Shown piece after piece: positions 8,608 through 18,170 of a stretch of 41,829 nt of DNA. How positions within the stretch are numbered: the first letter of the stretch is position 1; each line of letters opens with the position of its first letter. The notes beneath the pieces were generated by a model that saw nothing but the letters and a program-made list of their open reading frames with translations, was not told the DNA's origin and made no database searches. The translations under genes were made by a program, and so were the position numbers. Origin of the DNA: Thiotrichaceae bacterium (GTDB taxonomy: Bacteria; Pseudomonadota; Gammaproteobacteria; Thiotrichales; Thiotrichaceae); NCBI GenBank assembly GCA_026988095.1, contig JALSLX010000118.1, positions 1-41,829 on the forward strand. Direction: 5' to 3'.

Positions 8608-9234
8608 TTAATGTTGTGTTAGCCAACCAGTATTACCTAAACCTTGCCTCAATATTTCTGGCGCACCATCTATCAAACTCACAACGGTTGTCGGCTCATG
8701 CCCACTGAAACCACCATCTATAATCAAATCCACCACACCCTCAAGCTTGAGACGTATTTGATACGGGTCAGTCATCGGATATTCTTCACCTGGCATGATC
8801 AATGTGCTCGACATTAACGGTTGGTCTAGCTCTTCAAGCAAAGCAGAACACACAGCGTTATCAGGCACGCGCAGACCAATGGTTTTGCGTTTAGGATTGA
8901 GCAAACGTTTCGGCACTTCTCGGCTGGCTTGCATAATAAACGTATACGGACCCGGTGTAAGTGTTTTCATTAGCCGATAGTTCATATTATCAACCACGGC
9001 ATACTGTGAAATCTCAGATAAATCACGACAAACCAATGTGAAGTTATGGTTTTTATCCAGCTGACGAATCATCCGAATCTTATCAACGGCTTTTTTATCA
9101 CCTAGATGACAGCCTATCGCATAACTCGAATCGGTTGGGTATATCACGACACCACCCTTATTTATAATCTCAACAGCTTGTTGAATTAGACGCTTTTGCG
9201 GATTATCTGGATGTATTTCAAAAAATTGACTCAT
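8608..9234 (-). CDS. yciO: YciO/Sua5/YrdC-family protein
   Basis: The protein resembles E. coli YciO closely along its length: MSQFFEIHPDNPQKRLI at the start, YPTDSSYAIGC, IRQLDKNHNFTLVCRDLSEIS, KRKTIGLRVP and PTTVVSLID. Family members share the YrdC/Sua5 double-stranded RNA-binding fold. Sua5/TsaC makes threonylcarbamoyl-AMP for tRNA t6A, but the role of the YciO branch is less settled. I chose ATG 9234 because it matches the YciO N-terminus; a start at 9249 would add only MVSSS. The gene is divergent from yciB with 77 bp between the starts. Confidence 0.9.
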   Translation of the reverse strand: MSQFFEIHPDNPQKRLIQQAVEIINKGGVVIYPTDSSYAIGCHLGDKKAVDKIRMIRQLDKNHNFTLVCRDLSEISQYAVVDNMNYRLMKTLTPGPYTFIMQASREVPKRLLNPKRKTIGLRVPDNAVCSALLEELDQPLMSSTLIMPGEEYPMTDPYQIRLKLEGVVDLIIDGGFSGHEPTTVVSLIDGAPEILRQGLGNTGWLTQH

Positions 9235-9311
9235 AGAACTACTAACCAAAAGGGTTAAGCGTTAAAATGCGCTATTCTACATCACGAGTCGCCTTAGGGC
9301 ATATAACAACA

Positions 9312-9962
9312 ATGAAGTTTTTGCTTGATTTTTTTCCCGTCGTTTTATTTTTTATCGCTTATAAGTTTTTTGGTGATTTACCGCCTCAACTTATCGAAAG
9401 TGCAAACAGCTTGCCTTTCGTTTCCCTTGATCCTAAAGAACCTAAAGATGCCATTTATTTTGCAACGCTAACGATTATCTTAGCGACGCTTGTTCAAAAT
9501 ATTAGCCATTGGTTTGTTTTTAAAAAACTTGAGAAAATGCATATTATTTCATTAGGCATCTTGATTGTGTTTGGTAGTCTCACACTTGCGTTTAAAGATC
9601 CTTTATTTATTAAATGGAAAGTAAGCATTTTTAACTGGGTATTCGCTACAGTCATTATAGGCAGCCAATTTATTGGTAAAAAACCATTGATTGAACGAAT
9701 GATGTCTCATGCGATTGAAGTCCCTAAAAATATATGGAGAAACATCAATTTCACATGGGGAATATTTTTTGCCATGGTAGGGGTTGTAAATATCTATGTT
9801 GCCTATAACTATAGTGAGGAAACATGGGTAGACTTTAAACTCTTCGGTGTTCTTGGGATGACAATTGTATTTATGATTGCTCAAGGCATCTACCTTGCTA
9901 AACATGCCGTAATTGATGAAGAGGATAGCGAGAAAAATCAACAGGCAAAGGAAGACAAGTAA
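9312..9962 (+). CDS. yciB: Inner membrane septation protein A (YciB/IspA family)
   Basis: Polytopic membrane protein of 216 residues, with the family start [19 protein letters not shown] and the conserved end-half segments [22 protein letters not shown] and [21 protein letters not shown]. YciB proteins affect envelope integrity and septation, but the biochemical role is unclear. It is longer than E. coli YciB (179) because of an insertion after the first helix (about 22-48) and a charged tail. ATG 9312 is chosen: AGGG lies upstream and the family N-terminus begins there. Its stop overlaps the next start by one base (TAATG), indicating coupling. Confidence 0.92.
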   Translation: MKFLLDFFPVVLFFIAYKFFGDLPPQLIESANSLPFVSLDPKEPKDAIYFATLTIILATLVQNISHWFVFKKLEKMHIISLGILIVFGSLTLAFKDPLFIKWKVSIFNWVFATVIIGSQFIGKKPLIERMMSHAIEVPKNIWRNINFTWGIFFAMVGVVNIYVAYNYSEETWVDFKLFGVLGMTIVFMIAQGIYLAKHAVIDEEDSEKNQQAKEDK

Positions 9963-10261
9963 TGCTTTATGCAATAATCTCTGAAGATATTGATAACAGC
10001 CTTGAAAAGCGTTTATCAGTTCGCCCTGCGCACGTTGAACGCTTACAAAAGCTGAAAAGCGAGGGTCGTTTAATATTGGCTGGACCACACCCAGCAATCG
10101 ATAACGAAGACCCGGGAACTAATGGCTTTACAGGTAGTCTCATTGTTGCTGAGTTTGACTCGCTAGAATCTGCTCAGCAATGGGCTGACATAGATCCTTA
10201 CATTAAAGCAGGAGTTTACAAAAGAGTCACTGTAAAACCTTTTAAGAAGGTACTACCATAG
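9962..10261 (+). CDS. yciI: YciI-like protein
   Basis: Small cytoplasmic protein of 99 residues, with the ferredoxin-like YciI fold signature: [73 protein letters not shown]. The His-Asp pair that defines the YCII family (RPAHVERL and the DPY segment) is present. No enzymatic activity is firmly established for most members. It overlaps the yciB stop by one base; this pairing is common in gammaproteobacteria. Confidence 0.9.
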   Translation: MLYAIISEDIDNSLEKRLSVRPAHVERLQKLKSEGRLILAGPHPAIDNEDPGTNGFTGSLIVAEFDSLESAQQWADIDPYIKAGVYKRVTVKPFKKVLP

Positions 10262-10321
10262 GGCTAACCTTAAATTATTAACTATAAATATATATTTCAA
10301 CGAAGGAAAAGGGAAACACAA

Positions 10322-11182
10322 ATGCATATTAATAAAAAAACCATTATCGCAACTTCAATCATCAGTTTAGCGCTTGCTACTGCAACACTTAACGCTGATG
10401 AAAAAGCACCTACTGATACAGTCATTGCGACAGTAAATGGCGACAAAATCATGAAAAGTACACTGGATGGATATCTAGCAATATTAAGTAAGCGAGGCAA
10501 AAAAGCAGATACACAAGCAGCAATAGATGATTTAGTAGCCACAGAAATTGCTCTTCAAGAAGCCCGTAAAACAGATATTCTTAAGCGTCCCGCTACTGTT
10601 AAATTACTCAGCGATTACACTCGTAATGTATTATTAAAAACATGGACTACAGAAAAACTAAAGTCTTTCGATATTCCTGACGATGAAATAAAAGTCGCAT
10701 ACGACGAGCGCGTAACAAAACTTGCTAGCAAAGAATATAATGCACGACATATTCTTGTTAAAACAGAAGATGAAGCCAAAGCAATTATTAAAGAGCTTGA
10801 TGATGGGGCTGACTTTGAAAAGCTTGCAAAAGAAAAATCTACAGGACCTTCTGGTGCTAACGGTGGCTCTCTAGGCTGGTTTAAAGCAAAAACTATGGTT
10901 CCAGCTTTTGCCAATGCGGTAAAAGCTATGGCAAAAGGCGATGTTTCTAAAGAACCCGTTAAAACACAGTTTGGTTTTCACATTATAAAAGTTGAAGACA
11001 GTCGTGATGCTAAGCTACCCACATTAGAATCAATGAAACCTCAGCTAAAACAAGTAATCGGACAAAAGAAAATGTTTGAATATATGCTTAATTTAAAAAA
11101 ATCAGCTGATGTGAAAGTAACCCTACCTGAAGCTCCTGCTGAAGCAGAAAAAACAGTAGAAGAAACTAAAAAAGAGAACTAA
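10322..11182 (+). CDS. Periplasmic PpiC/parvulin-type peptidyl-prolyl isomerase
   Basis: Exported folding factor of 286 residues. A signal peptide occupies about the first 25 residues (positive start MHINKK, hydrophobic core, cleavage near LNA-DE). A SurA-like helical chaperone segment (about 30-130) follows, and then one parvulin domain (about 135-230) with ARHILVKTEDEA, GGSLGWFKAKTMVPAFANA and VKTQFGFHIIKVED. The last 25 residues are a low-complexity Ala/Glu/Lys tail. It resembles PrsA/PpiD-type single-parvulin proteins and probably assists periplasmic or outer-membrane protein folding. A purine-rich GAAGGAAAAGGG tract lies just upstream of the ATG. Confidence 0.9.
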   Translation: MHINKKTIIATSIISLALATATLNADEKAPTDTVIATVNGDKIMKSTLDGYLAILSKRGKKADTQAAIDDLVATEIALQEARKTDILKRPATVKLLSDYTRNVLLKTWTTEKLKSFDIPDDEIKVAYDERVTKLASKEYNARHILVKTEDEAKAIIKELDDGADFEKLAKEKSTGPSGANGGSLGWFKAKTMVPAFANAVKAMAKGDVSKEPVKTQFGFHIIKVEDSRDAKLPTLESMKPQLKQVIGQKKMFEYMLNLKKSADVKVTLPEAPAEAEKTVEETKKEN

Positions 11183-11188
11183 ACAGTG

Positions 11189-12169
11189 ATGGAAGATTGG
11201 AAAGCATTTCTTAGTGAAGCTAATACAAAGTTTGAATCAATAAAAAACAACAGAGAAATGCTTTTTGATCTCACTGATCAAGGCTTGATACAAGTTAATG
11301 GTGAAGATGCAGAATCATTTTTACAAAATCAACTAACTAACGATATTCGTAATGTGACGGAAACGAATCACCAAGCCAGTGCTTGGTGTAACCCTAAGGG
11401 TCGTATCATTGCTAATTTTCAAATATTTATGCGTGATGGTAGCTATTTTCTAGTACTTTCTGCAGACCTAGTTGAGCACGTCATTAAAAAGTTACGCATG
11501 TACGTGATGATGTCTAAGGTTACTATAGAAGATGTAAGCGAATCAGTATTTCATTTTGCTTACGCAGGTGACTTACAAAAAATACTTGGAGATGCAGTAC
11601 CCAGCACACCTAATCAAACAGTCCAGTATAACAACCTCAGCATTCTTCGACATTCTGATAGCGAGCCTCGTTATGAAATATTTACTGACAACACTAACGA
11701 TGCAAAACAGTTTTGGGAACAATGTGCGACTGATGCCCTCATTGTGAATAACGATGGCTGGAATTACCTAAATATAGCTGCGGGGCTTCCCGTAATTTGC
11801 AAGGCTAGCTCAGAAGCATGGGTTCCACAAATGGTGAATTACATTGCTATCGGTGGTGTTGATTTCAAAAAAGGCTGTTACCCAGGTCAAGAAATAGTTG
11901 CCCGATTGAATTATCTTGGTAAAAGTAAACGACGGATGTATCGCCTATTAATAGACTCTAATCAATTACCCAGTATTGGTGATGTTATCGCGAGTGATTC
12001 TGATAAGGCAGCAGGTAAAATACTTAATGCAGCGCTGAACCCCGATGGAAAAGTCGAAGCGTTAGCTGTACTCAAAATTGCTGAAGTAGACAAAAAACTT
12101 ATTTTGGCATTTGATAAAACGGTCACACTTTCCCTACTTAGCCTTCCTTATTCTATCGATAACGAGTAA
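11189..12169 (+). CDS. ygfZ: Folate-binding protein YgfZ/GcvT-like
   Basis: YgfZ uses tetrahydrofolate to support assembly and repair of certain iron-sulfur enzymes such as MiaB. The conserved signature KGCYPGQE is present at about residues 230-237, in FKKGCYPGQEIVARLNYLGK. The N-terminal segment FLQNQLTNDI plus AWCNPKGRI is also typical of the family. Length (326) equals that of the E. coli protein. A GTG at 11186 immediately precedes the ATG at 11189; I prefer the ATG. It follows the isomerase gene by 6 bp and is probably co-transcribed. Confidence 0.93.
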   Translation: MEDWKAFLSEANTKFESIKNNREMLFDLTDQGLIQVNGEDAESFLQNQLTNDIRNVTETNHQASAWCNPKGRIIANFQIFMRDGSYFLVLSADLVEHVIKKLRMYVMMSKVTIEDVSESVFHFAYAGDLQKILGDAVPSTPNQTVQYNNLSILRHSDSEPRYEIFTDNTNDAKQFWEQCATDALIVNNDGWNYLNIAAGLPVICKASSEAWVPQMVNYIAIGGVDFKKGCYPGQEIVARLNYLGKSKRRMYRLLIDSNQLPSIGDVIASDSDKAAGKILNAALNPDGKVEALAVLKIAEVDKKLILAFDKTVTLSLLSLPYSIDNE

Positions 12170-12204
12170 CCAGAGACCAAAAAAATCCTCAAAAATCACC
12201 ACTT

Positions 12205-12834
12205 ATGAAACCTAACGTATTACTTATTCACGGTATTTTAATGAATCCGTTAGAAATGCGTTTTTTAGGTCGGCAACTTGAGAAATCTGGTTTCAACATA
12301 CACTACGTTTACTACCAATCCGTTCTCAAAACACCCGCTGAAAATGCGCGCATAATCCACAATAAAATTAAAGAATTACAATTACCTGACTTGCACATCG
12401 TTGCACATAGCTTAGGCGGTATCATTGTAATGCACTTGTTCGACCAATTTAATGACCTACCTAAAGGTAAGATTGTCATGTTAGGCTCACCTGTAAACGG
12501 TAGCTGGATCGCAAAAAAAATACATAAGTGGCCTGTAGTTTCCCCCATACTGACACGCAGTATGCCCAACGCACTGTCCGGTGAAGATCTACCAAAATGG
12601 AATGCAAAACGCGACTGGGGAATGATCTCAGGTACACGCAACCAAGGACTAGGCGTGATTGCAGGAGGATTACCAGATGAAGGTGATGGCACGGTACTTC
12701 TAAAAGAGACGCTACATTCTGAGCAAAGTGATCATGTAACGGTAAATATATCCCATACAGGCTTACTATTTTCAAAAGAAGTTTCAAAACTTACTTCACA
12801 ATTTTTGAATACGGGAAAATTCCAATTACGCTAA
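12205..12834 (+). CDS. Lipase-like alpha/beta hydrolase
   Basis: A 209-residue alpha/beta-hydrolase-fold protein without a signal peptide. The nucleophile elbow is AHSLGG (about residues 66-71, catalytic Ser about 68). The oxyanion-hole region is LIHGILMNP near the start. A plausible catalytic His is in NISHTGLLFS (about 190), and an Asp is in DEGDGTVL (about 155-162). It most resembles the PGAP1-like/triacylglycerol lipase group often annotated as alpha/beta hydrolase. The substrate is unknown. It sits 35 bp after ygfZ and is convergent with the phosphoethanolamine transferase gene. Confidence 0.8.
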   Translation: MKPNVLLIHGILMNPLEMRFLGRQLEKSGFNIHYVYYQSVLKTPAENARIIHNKIKELQLPDLHIVAHSLGGIIVMHLFDQFNDLPKGKIVMLGSPVNGSWIAKKIHKWPVVSPILTRSMPNALSGEDLPKWNAKRDWGMISGTRNQGLGVIAGGLPDEGDGTVLLKETLHSEQSDHVTVNISHTGLLFSKEVSKLTSQFLNTGKFQLR

Positions 12835-12872
12835 AGGCACTTAAGATAGAAAGCTATCCACACTTCCTATTC

Positions 12873-14531
12873 CTATCTGACGAGTAAGTCATACTCCTTT
12901 TTATATTCCGTTGTTTCAACATTAAAAACACTCAAGAGCGTATGGGACAAATTATCATGAGAGGTTTTTTCTTCTTCAATATTTTTCATTGCAGACATAT
13001 CAATTTTTTGATTTTTTATATATTTTTCAGAAAACCATGACAACATTGGCACATGGGTTTGCGCTTTTGGTGCTAAAAAATAAGGTAGTCCGTGCAAATA
13101 AACGCCATTTTCACCCAGTGACTCACCATGATCTGATGCATATATTAAAAAAGTATCATTCTCACTCTGCTGTTCTTTTAGATATTTAATCAACTGACTT
13201 ACAACATGGTCTGTATACAAAATTGTATTATCGTAAGTATTTACAATCTCTTGATCAGTACACTCCTGAGGAGAGGATTTCTTGCACGAGGGTTCAAATA
13301 CTGAGAATTCATCTGGATAACGCTTATAGTATTTTGGCCCATGACTACCCAGTACATGCAAGACGACCAATACATCTTGTTGACTATTCATCTTACTAAG
13401 CACTTCATCCATTTTTCCAACTAACACTTCGTCGAACTCTTCACCGTCAGAATAAAAGGGTGACTCTGGATCTGGATTTTTACGTATATTAATTTCTCCT
13501 GTTCGCTCACAAACGCCTTTACAACTGGAGTTATTATCAATCCAAATGACCTCGACCCCAGCCTTCTCTAAAATATCGAGACTATTGCTTTGCAACGATG
13601 CTTTAACAGGCGAATAGTCATCACGATTAAGCAATGAAAACATACAAGGCACTGAGTACGCTGTTGATGTCCCACAAGAGGAAGTATTCTTATAATAAAT
13701 AACAGATTCTTTTTTAAGCTTTGGATTTGTTTCTCTGCTATAACCATTTAAAGAGTAGTTTTCTGCTCTTGAGGTTTCCCCTACAATCATAATGCCTATC
13801 GATCGTTGAGCACTGGGTTTATTTTGTTTCGCATCTTGTCCAATTAACTTCAAAGATGCTTTATGTTTTCTCTGCTCACTTTTAACATAGCCTTTAATGG
13901 AATCAAAAGCATACAAAGGAGTAAGGTAGACTCTTAAATCTCTATTTTCCCGTGAAAAATACGTGGTGTATTTAAAGTTCATCATAATTAACGCAACAAC
14001 GACAGCACCAAAACCAATGATATAAGCTATGCGTGTAACTAGCTCTTTAAATATTTTCTTGTAAGAAACATTGACCCAAAGCACAAAAAGAGAAGGTAAC
14101 ACCCCATAAAAAACAATATGTTTAACCAAGGGGTAAGATAAAAGCTCAGTTGCTTCCTGCTTATTGTTATCCTTAATCGTCTCAACAGTATTTCTCACCA
14201 TATCAATATCAAAGATCACACCTATTTCTTGGGTGAAATAGCTGAGTGTTGCTGAAAATAACAATAAAGTGATAGCCAATGGTTTTAAAATAAATTTCTG
14301 ACCAACAACATATAGTAGTAACGCAATCACCATAATTGCAACAACGTATATTGTTAAGGCGTAGCCCCCTCCTTGAAAAGAAGTAAGGTCAAGGCGCTCG
14401 GATAGCCTTGAAAAGAAAACTTGGTTATTTAGTAGAACAATGAAAATTGAAACTAACAAAATAAACTTACTTGATGAAATTTTAAACCTAAACAAGAGTA
14501 TTACCCGAATAAAAAAGCCTGAATTGTACAC
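12873..14531 (-). CDS. Lipid A phosphoethanolamine transferase (EptA-like)
   Basis: Inner-membrane enzyme of the EptA/MCR family that transfers phosphoethanolamine from phosphatidylethanolamine to lipid A or related glycans, lowering surface negative charge. Five hydrophobic segments occupy about the first 190 residues, followed by a periplasmic sulfatase-type domain. The metal and nucleophile region is [16 protein letters not shown], then [13 protein letters not shown] with the probable nucleophilic Thr. [16 protein letters not shown] supplies later metal ligands. Cysteines paired in this domain type are present. The start is uncertain: a GTG at 14531 after a run of T, with AGGGGA rather far upstream. 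Which acceptor is used cannot be told from sequence. Confidence 0.88.
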   Translation of the reverse strand: MYNSGFFIRVILLFRFKISSSKFILLVSIFIVLLNNQVFFSRLSERLDLTSFQGGGYALTIYVVAIMVIALLLYVVGQKFILKPLAITLLLFSATLSYFTQEIGVIFDIDMVRNTVETIKDNNKQEATELLSYPLVKHIVFYGVLPSLFVLWVNVSYKKIFKELVTRIAYIIGFGAVVVALIMMNFKYTTYFSRENRDLRVYLTPLYAFDSIKGYVKSEQRKHKASLKLIGQDAKQNKPSAQRSIGIMIVGETSRAENYSLNGYSRETNPKLKKESVIYYKNTSSCGTSTAYSVPCMFSLLNRDDYSPVKASLQSNSLDILEKAGVEVIWIDNNSSCKGVCERTGEINIRKNPDPESPFYSDGEEFDEVLVGKMDEVLSKMNSQQDVLVVLHVLGSHGPKYYKRYPDEFSVFEPSCKKSSPQECTDQEIVNTYDNTILYTDHVVSQLIKYLKEQQSENDTFLIYASDHGESLGENGVYLHGLPYFLAPKAQTHVPMLSWFSEKYIKNQKIDMSAMKNIEEEKTSHDNLSHTLLSVFNVETTEYKKEYDLLVR

Positions 14532-14561
14532 AAAAAAAAAATAATTTCCCCTTTAATAAGG

Positions 14562-14592
14562 CCACCCCCCCTCTTTTTCGCTGTTTTGTACG
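14562..14592. repeat. Palindromic element copy 2, single arm (31 bp)
   Basis: One arm of the element family is present, starting CCACCCCCCCTCTTTTTCGC and ending TGTTTTGTACG. It is nearly identical to the right arm of copy 1 read in reverse complement. No matching inverse arm follows before the der start, so this copy is solo or decayed. It lies in the divergent gap between the phosphoethanolamine transferase start (14531) and der (14679), where it could be part of the promoter region of either gene. Confidence 0.82.
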
Positions 14593-14678
14593 TTTTAGAA
14601 AAGTTTCTATGTGTTGATTTAGCTACAATTTGTTATCCTTACGCGCTATACATTCCCCACTTTTTTGCAGAGCAAAAC

Positions 14679-16124
14679 ATGAAACCCGTATTCGCCCTTG
14701 TTGGCCGTCCTAATGTCGGCAAATCTACCCTATTTAATCGTCTAACTAAATCACGAGACGCATTGGTTGCCGACTTTCCTGGGCTTACACGTGACCGTAA
14801 ATACGGCCAAGGTGTGTTAGGCGCTGATAGCCAAGAAGGTAACGAAGGACGAAGTTATCTCGTTATCGATACAGGTGGATTAAGTGGAGATGATGTCGGT
14901 ATCGATGAATACATGGCAACGCAAACATGGTTAGCTGTTGATGAAGCCAGTACCGTGCTTTTCATGGTGGATGGCCGAGAAGGTTTAACAGCAGCTGATC
15001 ATTTGGTAGCAGATAGATTAAGGCGTGCTGGTAAAAAAGTATTCTTAGTCGTAAACAAAATTGACTCTGTTGATCCTGACCAAGCGATGGCTGATTTTTA
15101 CCAGCTAGGCTTCAAAGAAGTTTACGCAATCGCCGCCTCTCAAGGGCGTGGCGTAACGCAGATGATAAAAAGTCTACTTGAAACTTTCCCTATCATCGAA
15201 GAAGAAAAAATTCCTGAAGAACATGCAGACAGTATTCGCATCGCCTTTGTCGGCAGACCCAATGTAGGAAAATCCACGCTCATCAATCGCATTATGGGTG
15301 AAGAACGTGTTGTAGCATTTGACAAACCCGGTACTACCCGCGACAGTATTTACGTACCTTTTGAACGAGATGGTCAAAAATATACGTTGATTGATACCGC
15401 AGGTGTGCGCCGCAAAGCCAAGGTTAAAGAGGCCATTGAAACCTTTAGCATTATCAAAACACTCTCTGCGATCGAAAATTCACACGTTGTGATTATGTTG
15501 CTTGATGCCCACGAAACTATTACCGACCAAGATGCCCACCTACTTGGGCTAGTGCTGGACGCAGGTCGCTCATTAGTTATCGCCATCAATAAATGGGATA
15601 ATCTTAGTGAATATCAACGTGATCAAATCAAAGTAAAACTTGAGGTTAAATTACCCTTTTTGGACTTTGCCGATAAACATTTTATTTCTGCATTACACGG
15701 CACAGGCGTTGGGCATTTATATAAATCGGTTCATGAAGCTTATGATTCTGCGATGCTGAAAGTTTCAACCGCGCGCATGACCAGAATGTTACAAACCGCA
15801 ACTGAAGCGCATCAACTTCCTATCGTGGCAGCAAGTCGTATCAAACTTCGTTATGCACACCAAGGTGGTAGTAACCCGTTTACGGTTATCATTCATGGTA
15901 ATCAGACCAAACGCATACCTGGTAGTTACAAACGCTATTTAATGAATTACTTTCGTGAAACGCTTAAATTAAAAGGCACTCAAGTTAGGCTTGAATTTAA
16001 AACAGGTGATAACCCGTTTGAAGGCAAAGAAAAACGCGCCAGACTGTCACCCTCTGAAATATTCCGCCAAAATAAAAAGAACCCTCACAGAAAATCTCTA
16101 AAGAAAAGCAAGAAGCGCAAATAA
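14679..16124 (+). CDS. der: Ribosome biogenesis GTPase Der (EngA)
   Basis: Essential double-GTPase needed for 50S subunit maturation. Two G domains are visible: the first with [13 protein letters not shown] (about residues 8-20) and DTGG, the second with [13 protein letters not shown] and [15 protein letters not shown] and NKWD are the two G4 motifs. A KH-like C-terminal domain carries [10 protein letters not shown], and a Lys/Arg-rich tail ends the protein. Length 481 agrees with E. coli Der (490). ATG 14679 is preferred because family proteins begin MKPVFALVG-like; the frame is open 93 bases further upstream, but that stretch has no family similarity. Confidence 0.96.
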   Translation: MKPVFALVGRPNVGKSTLFNRLTKSRDALVADFPGLTRDRKYGQGVLGADSQEGNEGRSYLVIDTGGLSGDDVGIDEYMATQTWLAVDEASTVLFMVDGREGLTAADHLVADRLRRAGKKVFLVVNKIDSVDPDQAMADFYQLGFKEVYAIAASQGRGVTQMIKSLLETFPIIEEEKIPEEHADSIRIAFVGRPNVGKSTLINRIMGEERVVAFDKPGTTRDSIYVPFERDGQKYTLIDTAGVRRKAKVKEAIETFSIIKTLSAIENSHVVIMLLDAHETITDQDAHLLGLVLDAGRSLVIAINKWDNLSEYQRDQIKVKLEVKLPFLDFADKHFISALHGTGVGHLYKSVHEAYDSAMLKVSTARMTRMLQTATEAHQLPIVAASRIKLRYAHQGGSNPFTVIIHGNQTKRIPGSYKRYLMNYFRETLKLKGTQVRLEFKTGDNPFEGKEKRARLSPSEIFRQNKKNPHRKSLKKSKKRK

Positions 16125-16204
16125 TAAAATAAGTAGAACACAGGAAAATAGAACTTATAGCCGTATAATAGGACTAATAATAAGCATTTTGAGGGGGATG
16201 TTTT

Positions 16205-17809
16205 TTGAAACACTATAATTTTATTACGACTGCTCTACTGACAATACTATCCATATCACTTTCAACATCGAGCTATGCTAAACCACCCATTGGTATGAAC
16301 ACCAATGAGATTCAACATGTTGATTCTAGTGTGCCATTCATCAATGTCTTTAAAATGGCAATGCCCTTTAAGGATGCAAAAAAACTCACCAACGGCAATG
16401 TGGTTTTTGATAAAGACGGTTGGCCAAGAGATTTAAAAGGCGGTCAAGCGGGTAGCTATATGCTCCATTGGCTTCCTGCAGGTACTCTTCCAGAAGGAAA
16501 TTACACTGTACTTTATGATGGTGAAGGGCAAATTGCTTATGAAAGCAAAAGTGGTGATGTAAGAATTGTTCACTCAGCACCTGGCAAAGATATTATAAAT
16601 ATCCGCTCAGGTAGCGATAAATTTATCCAAGTCGCGCTTATTATTAAACGCTCTAATCCACGAAAATACCTACGCAATATTCGTGTGCTACTTCCCGGTG
16701 GCATCTGCGCCAACAATCCTTTCAAACGAGTAAACGCCGCTAATCAATGTAATGGCAACTACCTATCTTTTGAGAAGCACCACGAACGCCTCGTGTTCAA
16801 TCCTGATTACCTCAACTTCATGAAAGACTTTAAAGTCATTCGTATGATGAATCTTTCAGGTATCACCCGTAACCCAATCCGTCGCTGGGAGCAAATGCCT
16901 CACATGAGTAAAGCAACATGGGCAGGATACGAAGGTGTACGTGGAGCACCGCTAGAAGTTATGGTTAAACTTGCCAATATCCTAAACCGTGATGCATGGT
17001 TTAACATACCTCATGCCGCTGATGATAATCTCATACGCCAATACGCCAATTATATTGCTCGTCACTTACGCCCAAACCTAAAAGCCTATATCGAATACAC
17101 CAACGAGACATGGAATACGGTCTTTATGCAAACCCATTACACCAAACAGATGGGGCATAAACTAGGGCTAGATAAAGACCCTAACCAAGCAGGCTATAAA
17201 TACTATTCACAACGTGCCGTTGAAATATTCAAAATATTTGAACAAGCCTTTAGAGGCAGACAGCATTTGGTTCGCGTAATGGGTGTATGGTCAGCCAACC
17301 GTTATATGACCCCTGTTGTAATGGAGCATAAAAATGCCTATAAACACGTTGATGCTATGGCGATTGCACCCTACTTTTTCGTACATGCCAAAGCGTTATC
17401 TGGAGTAAACAGCGTACCCAGTGTTTTCGCTTTAATGAAAGATGATAAGAAAAACCCCTACTCTATGAACAACGTCTACAAAATGATTGAACAACAGATG
17501 AAGTTTGCTAAAAAGTACAATGTAAACCTAATTGCCTATGAAGGCGGACAACATCTCACTGACCCAAAAGCACGTTCAACAAAAAGTAACCCCAACCAAT
17601 TTTTAATTGGCGCAAATCGTGTTCATACCATGGAAAAGTTCTATATTGAATTTTTACAAAACTGGGATCGTATTACGAACGGCTCATTATTTGTAGCTTT
17701 CTCAGCACCCAGAACTTGTCAATTTTATGGTTGCTGGGGGGTTAAAGAATACTTAAATCAACCTAATGCTAAAGCACCTAAATATCGTGCCTTGCAAAAA
17801 TTCTTTTAG
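16205..17809 (+). CDS. Secreted glycoside-hydrolase-like protein of an uncharacterised family
   Basis: Exported protein of 534 residues with a signal peptide (about 1-25, cleavage near SYA-KP). A beta-rich N-terminal region (about 45-155) precedes a probable TIM-barrel part. Two glutamate motifs look like catalytic acid/base and nucleophile positions of clan-A glycosidases: AYIEYTNETWN (about 294-304) and LIAYEGGQHL (about 440-449). I recall similar YVEYSNEVWN and AYEGGQH motifs in proteins loosely annotated as cellulose-binding or hypothetical; no activity is known to me. The start is TTG 16205, supported by GAGGGGG at 16191-16197, seven bases upstream. The neighbours, der and yffB, give no functional clue. 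Confidence 0.7.
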   Translation: MKHYNFITTALLTILSISLSTSSYAKPPIGMNTNEIQHVDSSVPFINVFKMAMPFKDAKKLTNGNVVFDKDGWPRDLKGGQAGSYMLHWLPAGTLPEGNYTVLYDGEGQIAYESKSGDVRIVHSAPGKDIINIRSGSDKFIQVALIIKRSNPRKYLRNIRVLLPGGICANNPFKRVNAANQCNGNYLSFEKHHERLVFNPDYLNFMKDFKVIRMMNLSGITRNPIRRWEQMPHMSKATWAGYEGVRGAPLEVMVKLANILNRDAWFNIPHAADDNLIRQYANYIARHLRPNLKAYIEYTNETWNTVFMQTHYTKQMGHKLGLDKDPNQAGYKYYSQRAVEIFKIFEQAFRGRQHLVRVMGVWSANRYMTPVVMEHKNAYKHVDAMAIAPYFFVHAKALSGVNSVPSVFALMKDDKKNPYSMNNVYKMIEQQMKFAKKYNVNLIAYEGGQHLTDPKARSTKSNPNQFLIGANRVHTMEKFYIEFLQNWDRITNGSLFVAFSAPRTCQFYGCWGVKEYLNQPNAKAPKYRALQKFF

Positions 17810-17818
17810 GAATGACTA

Positions 17819-18160
17819 ATGATCATAATGTACGGCATAAAAAACTGTGACACCATCAAAAAGGCACGTAAATTTTTAGAATCTAACAATATCGAATACG
17901 AATTCCACGATTTTAGAGACGATGGCTTAAACCCCATTCAACTTCGCGCATGGTTAAAAGAATTAGGCTGGGAGAAAGTCATCAACAAACGTAGTACCAC
18001 ATGGCGCAACTTGCCTGATGAAACTAAAGAGAATATGGATGAAACTTTAGCAATGGTTGTAGCAGAACAGCAGCCAACGATAATCAAACGTCCTGTACTT
18101 GAACTGGCAGATAAAGTTATGATTGGCTTTTCTGAAAAAACCTATCAATCACTTTTGTAG
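17819..18160 (+). CDS. yffB: ArsC/Spx-family protein YffB
   Basis: Small thioredoxin-fold protein of 113 residues in the ArsC-like family. It matches E. coli YffB along its length: [51 protein letters not shown] and IGFSEKTYQ. It has a single N-terminal cysteine (NCDT) and lacks evidence for arsenate reductase activity; a glutathione-related role has been suggested for the family. The yffB-dapE pairing seen here is conserved in E. coli and supports the assignment. Start ATG 17819 is 9 bp after the preceding gene. Confidence 0.93.
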   Translation: MIIMYGIKNCDTIKKARKFLESNNIEYEFHDFRDDGLNPIQLRAWLKELGWEKVINKRSTTWRNLPDETKENMDETLAMVVAEQQPTIIKRPVLELADKVMIGFSEKTYQSLL

Positions 18161-18170
18161 AACTTATCTT

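Noticed and set aside
12835-12872. Possible terminator between the hydrolase and phosphoethanolamine transferase genes
   Set aside because: Only a weak five-base dyad (GATAG/CTATC) with no T tract is visible.
14586-14678. N-terminal extension of der
   Set aside because: The frame is open upstream of ATG 14679, but it overlaps the repeat arm, has no Der similarity, and family proteins start at the chosen ATG.
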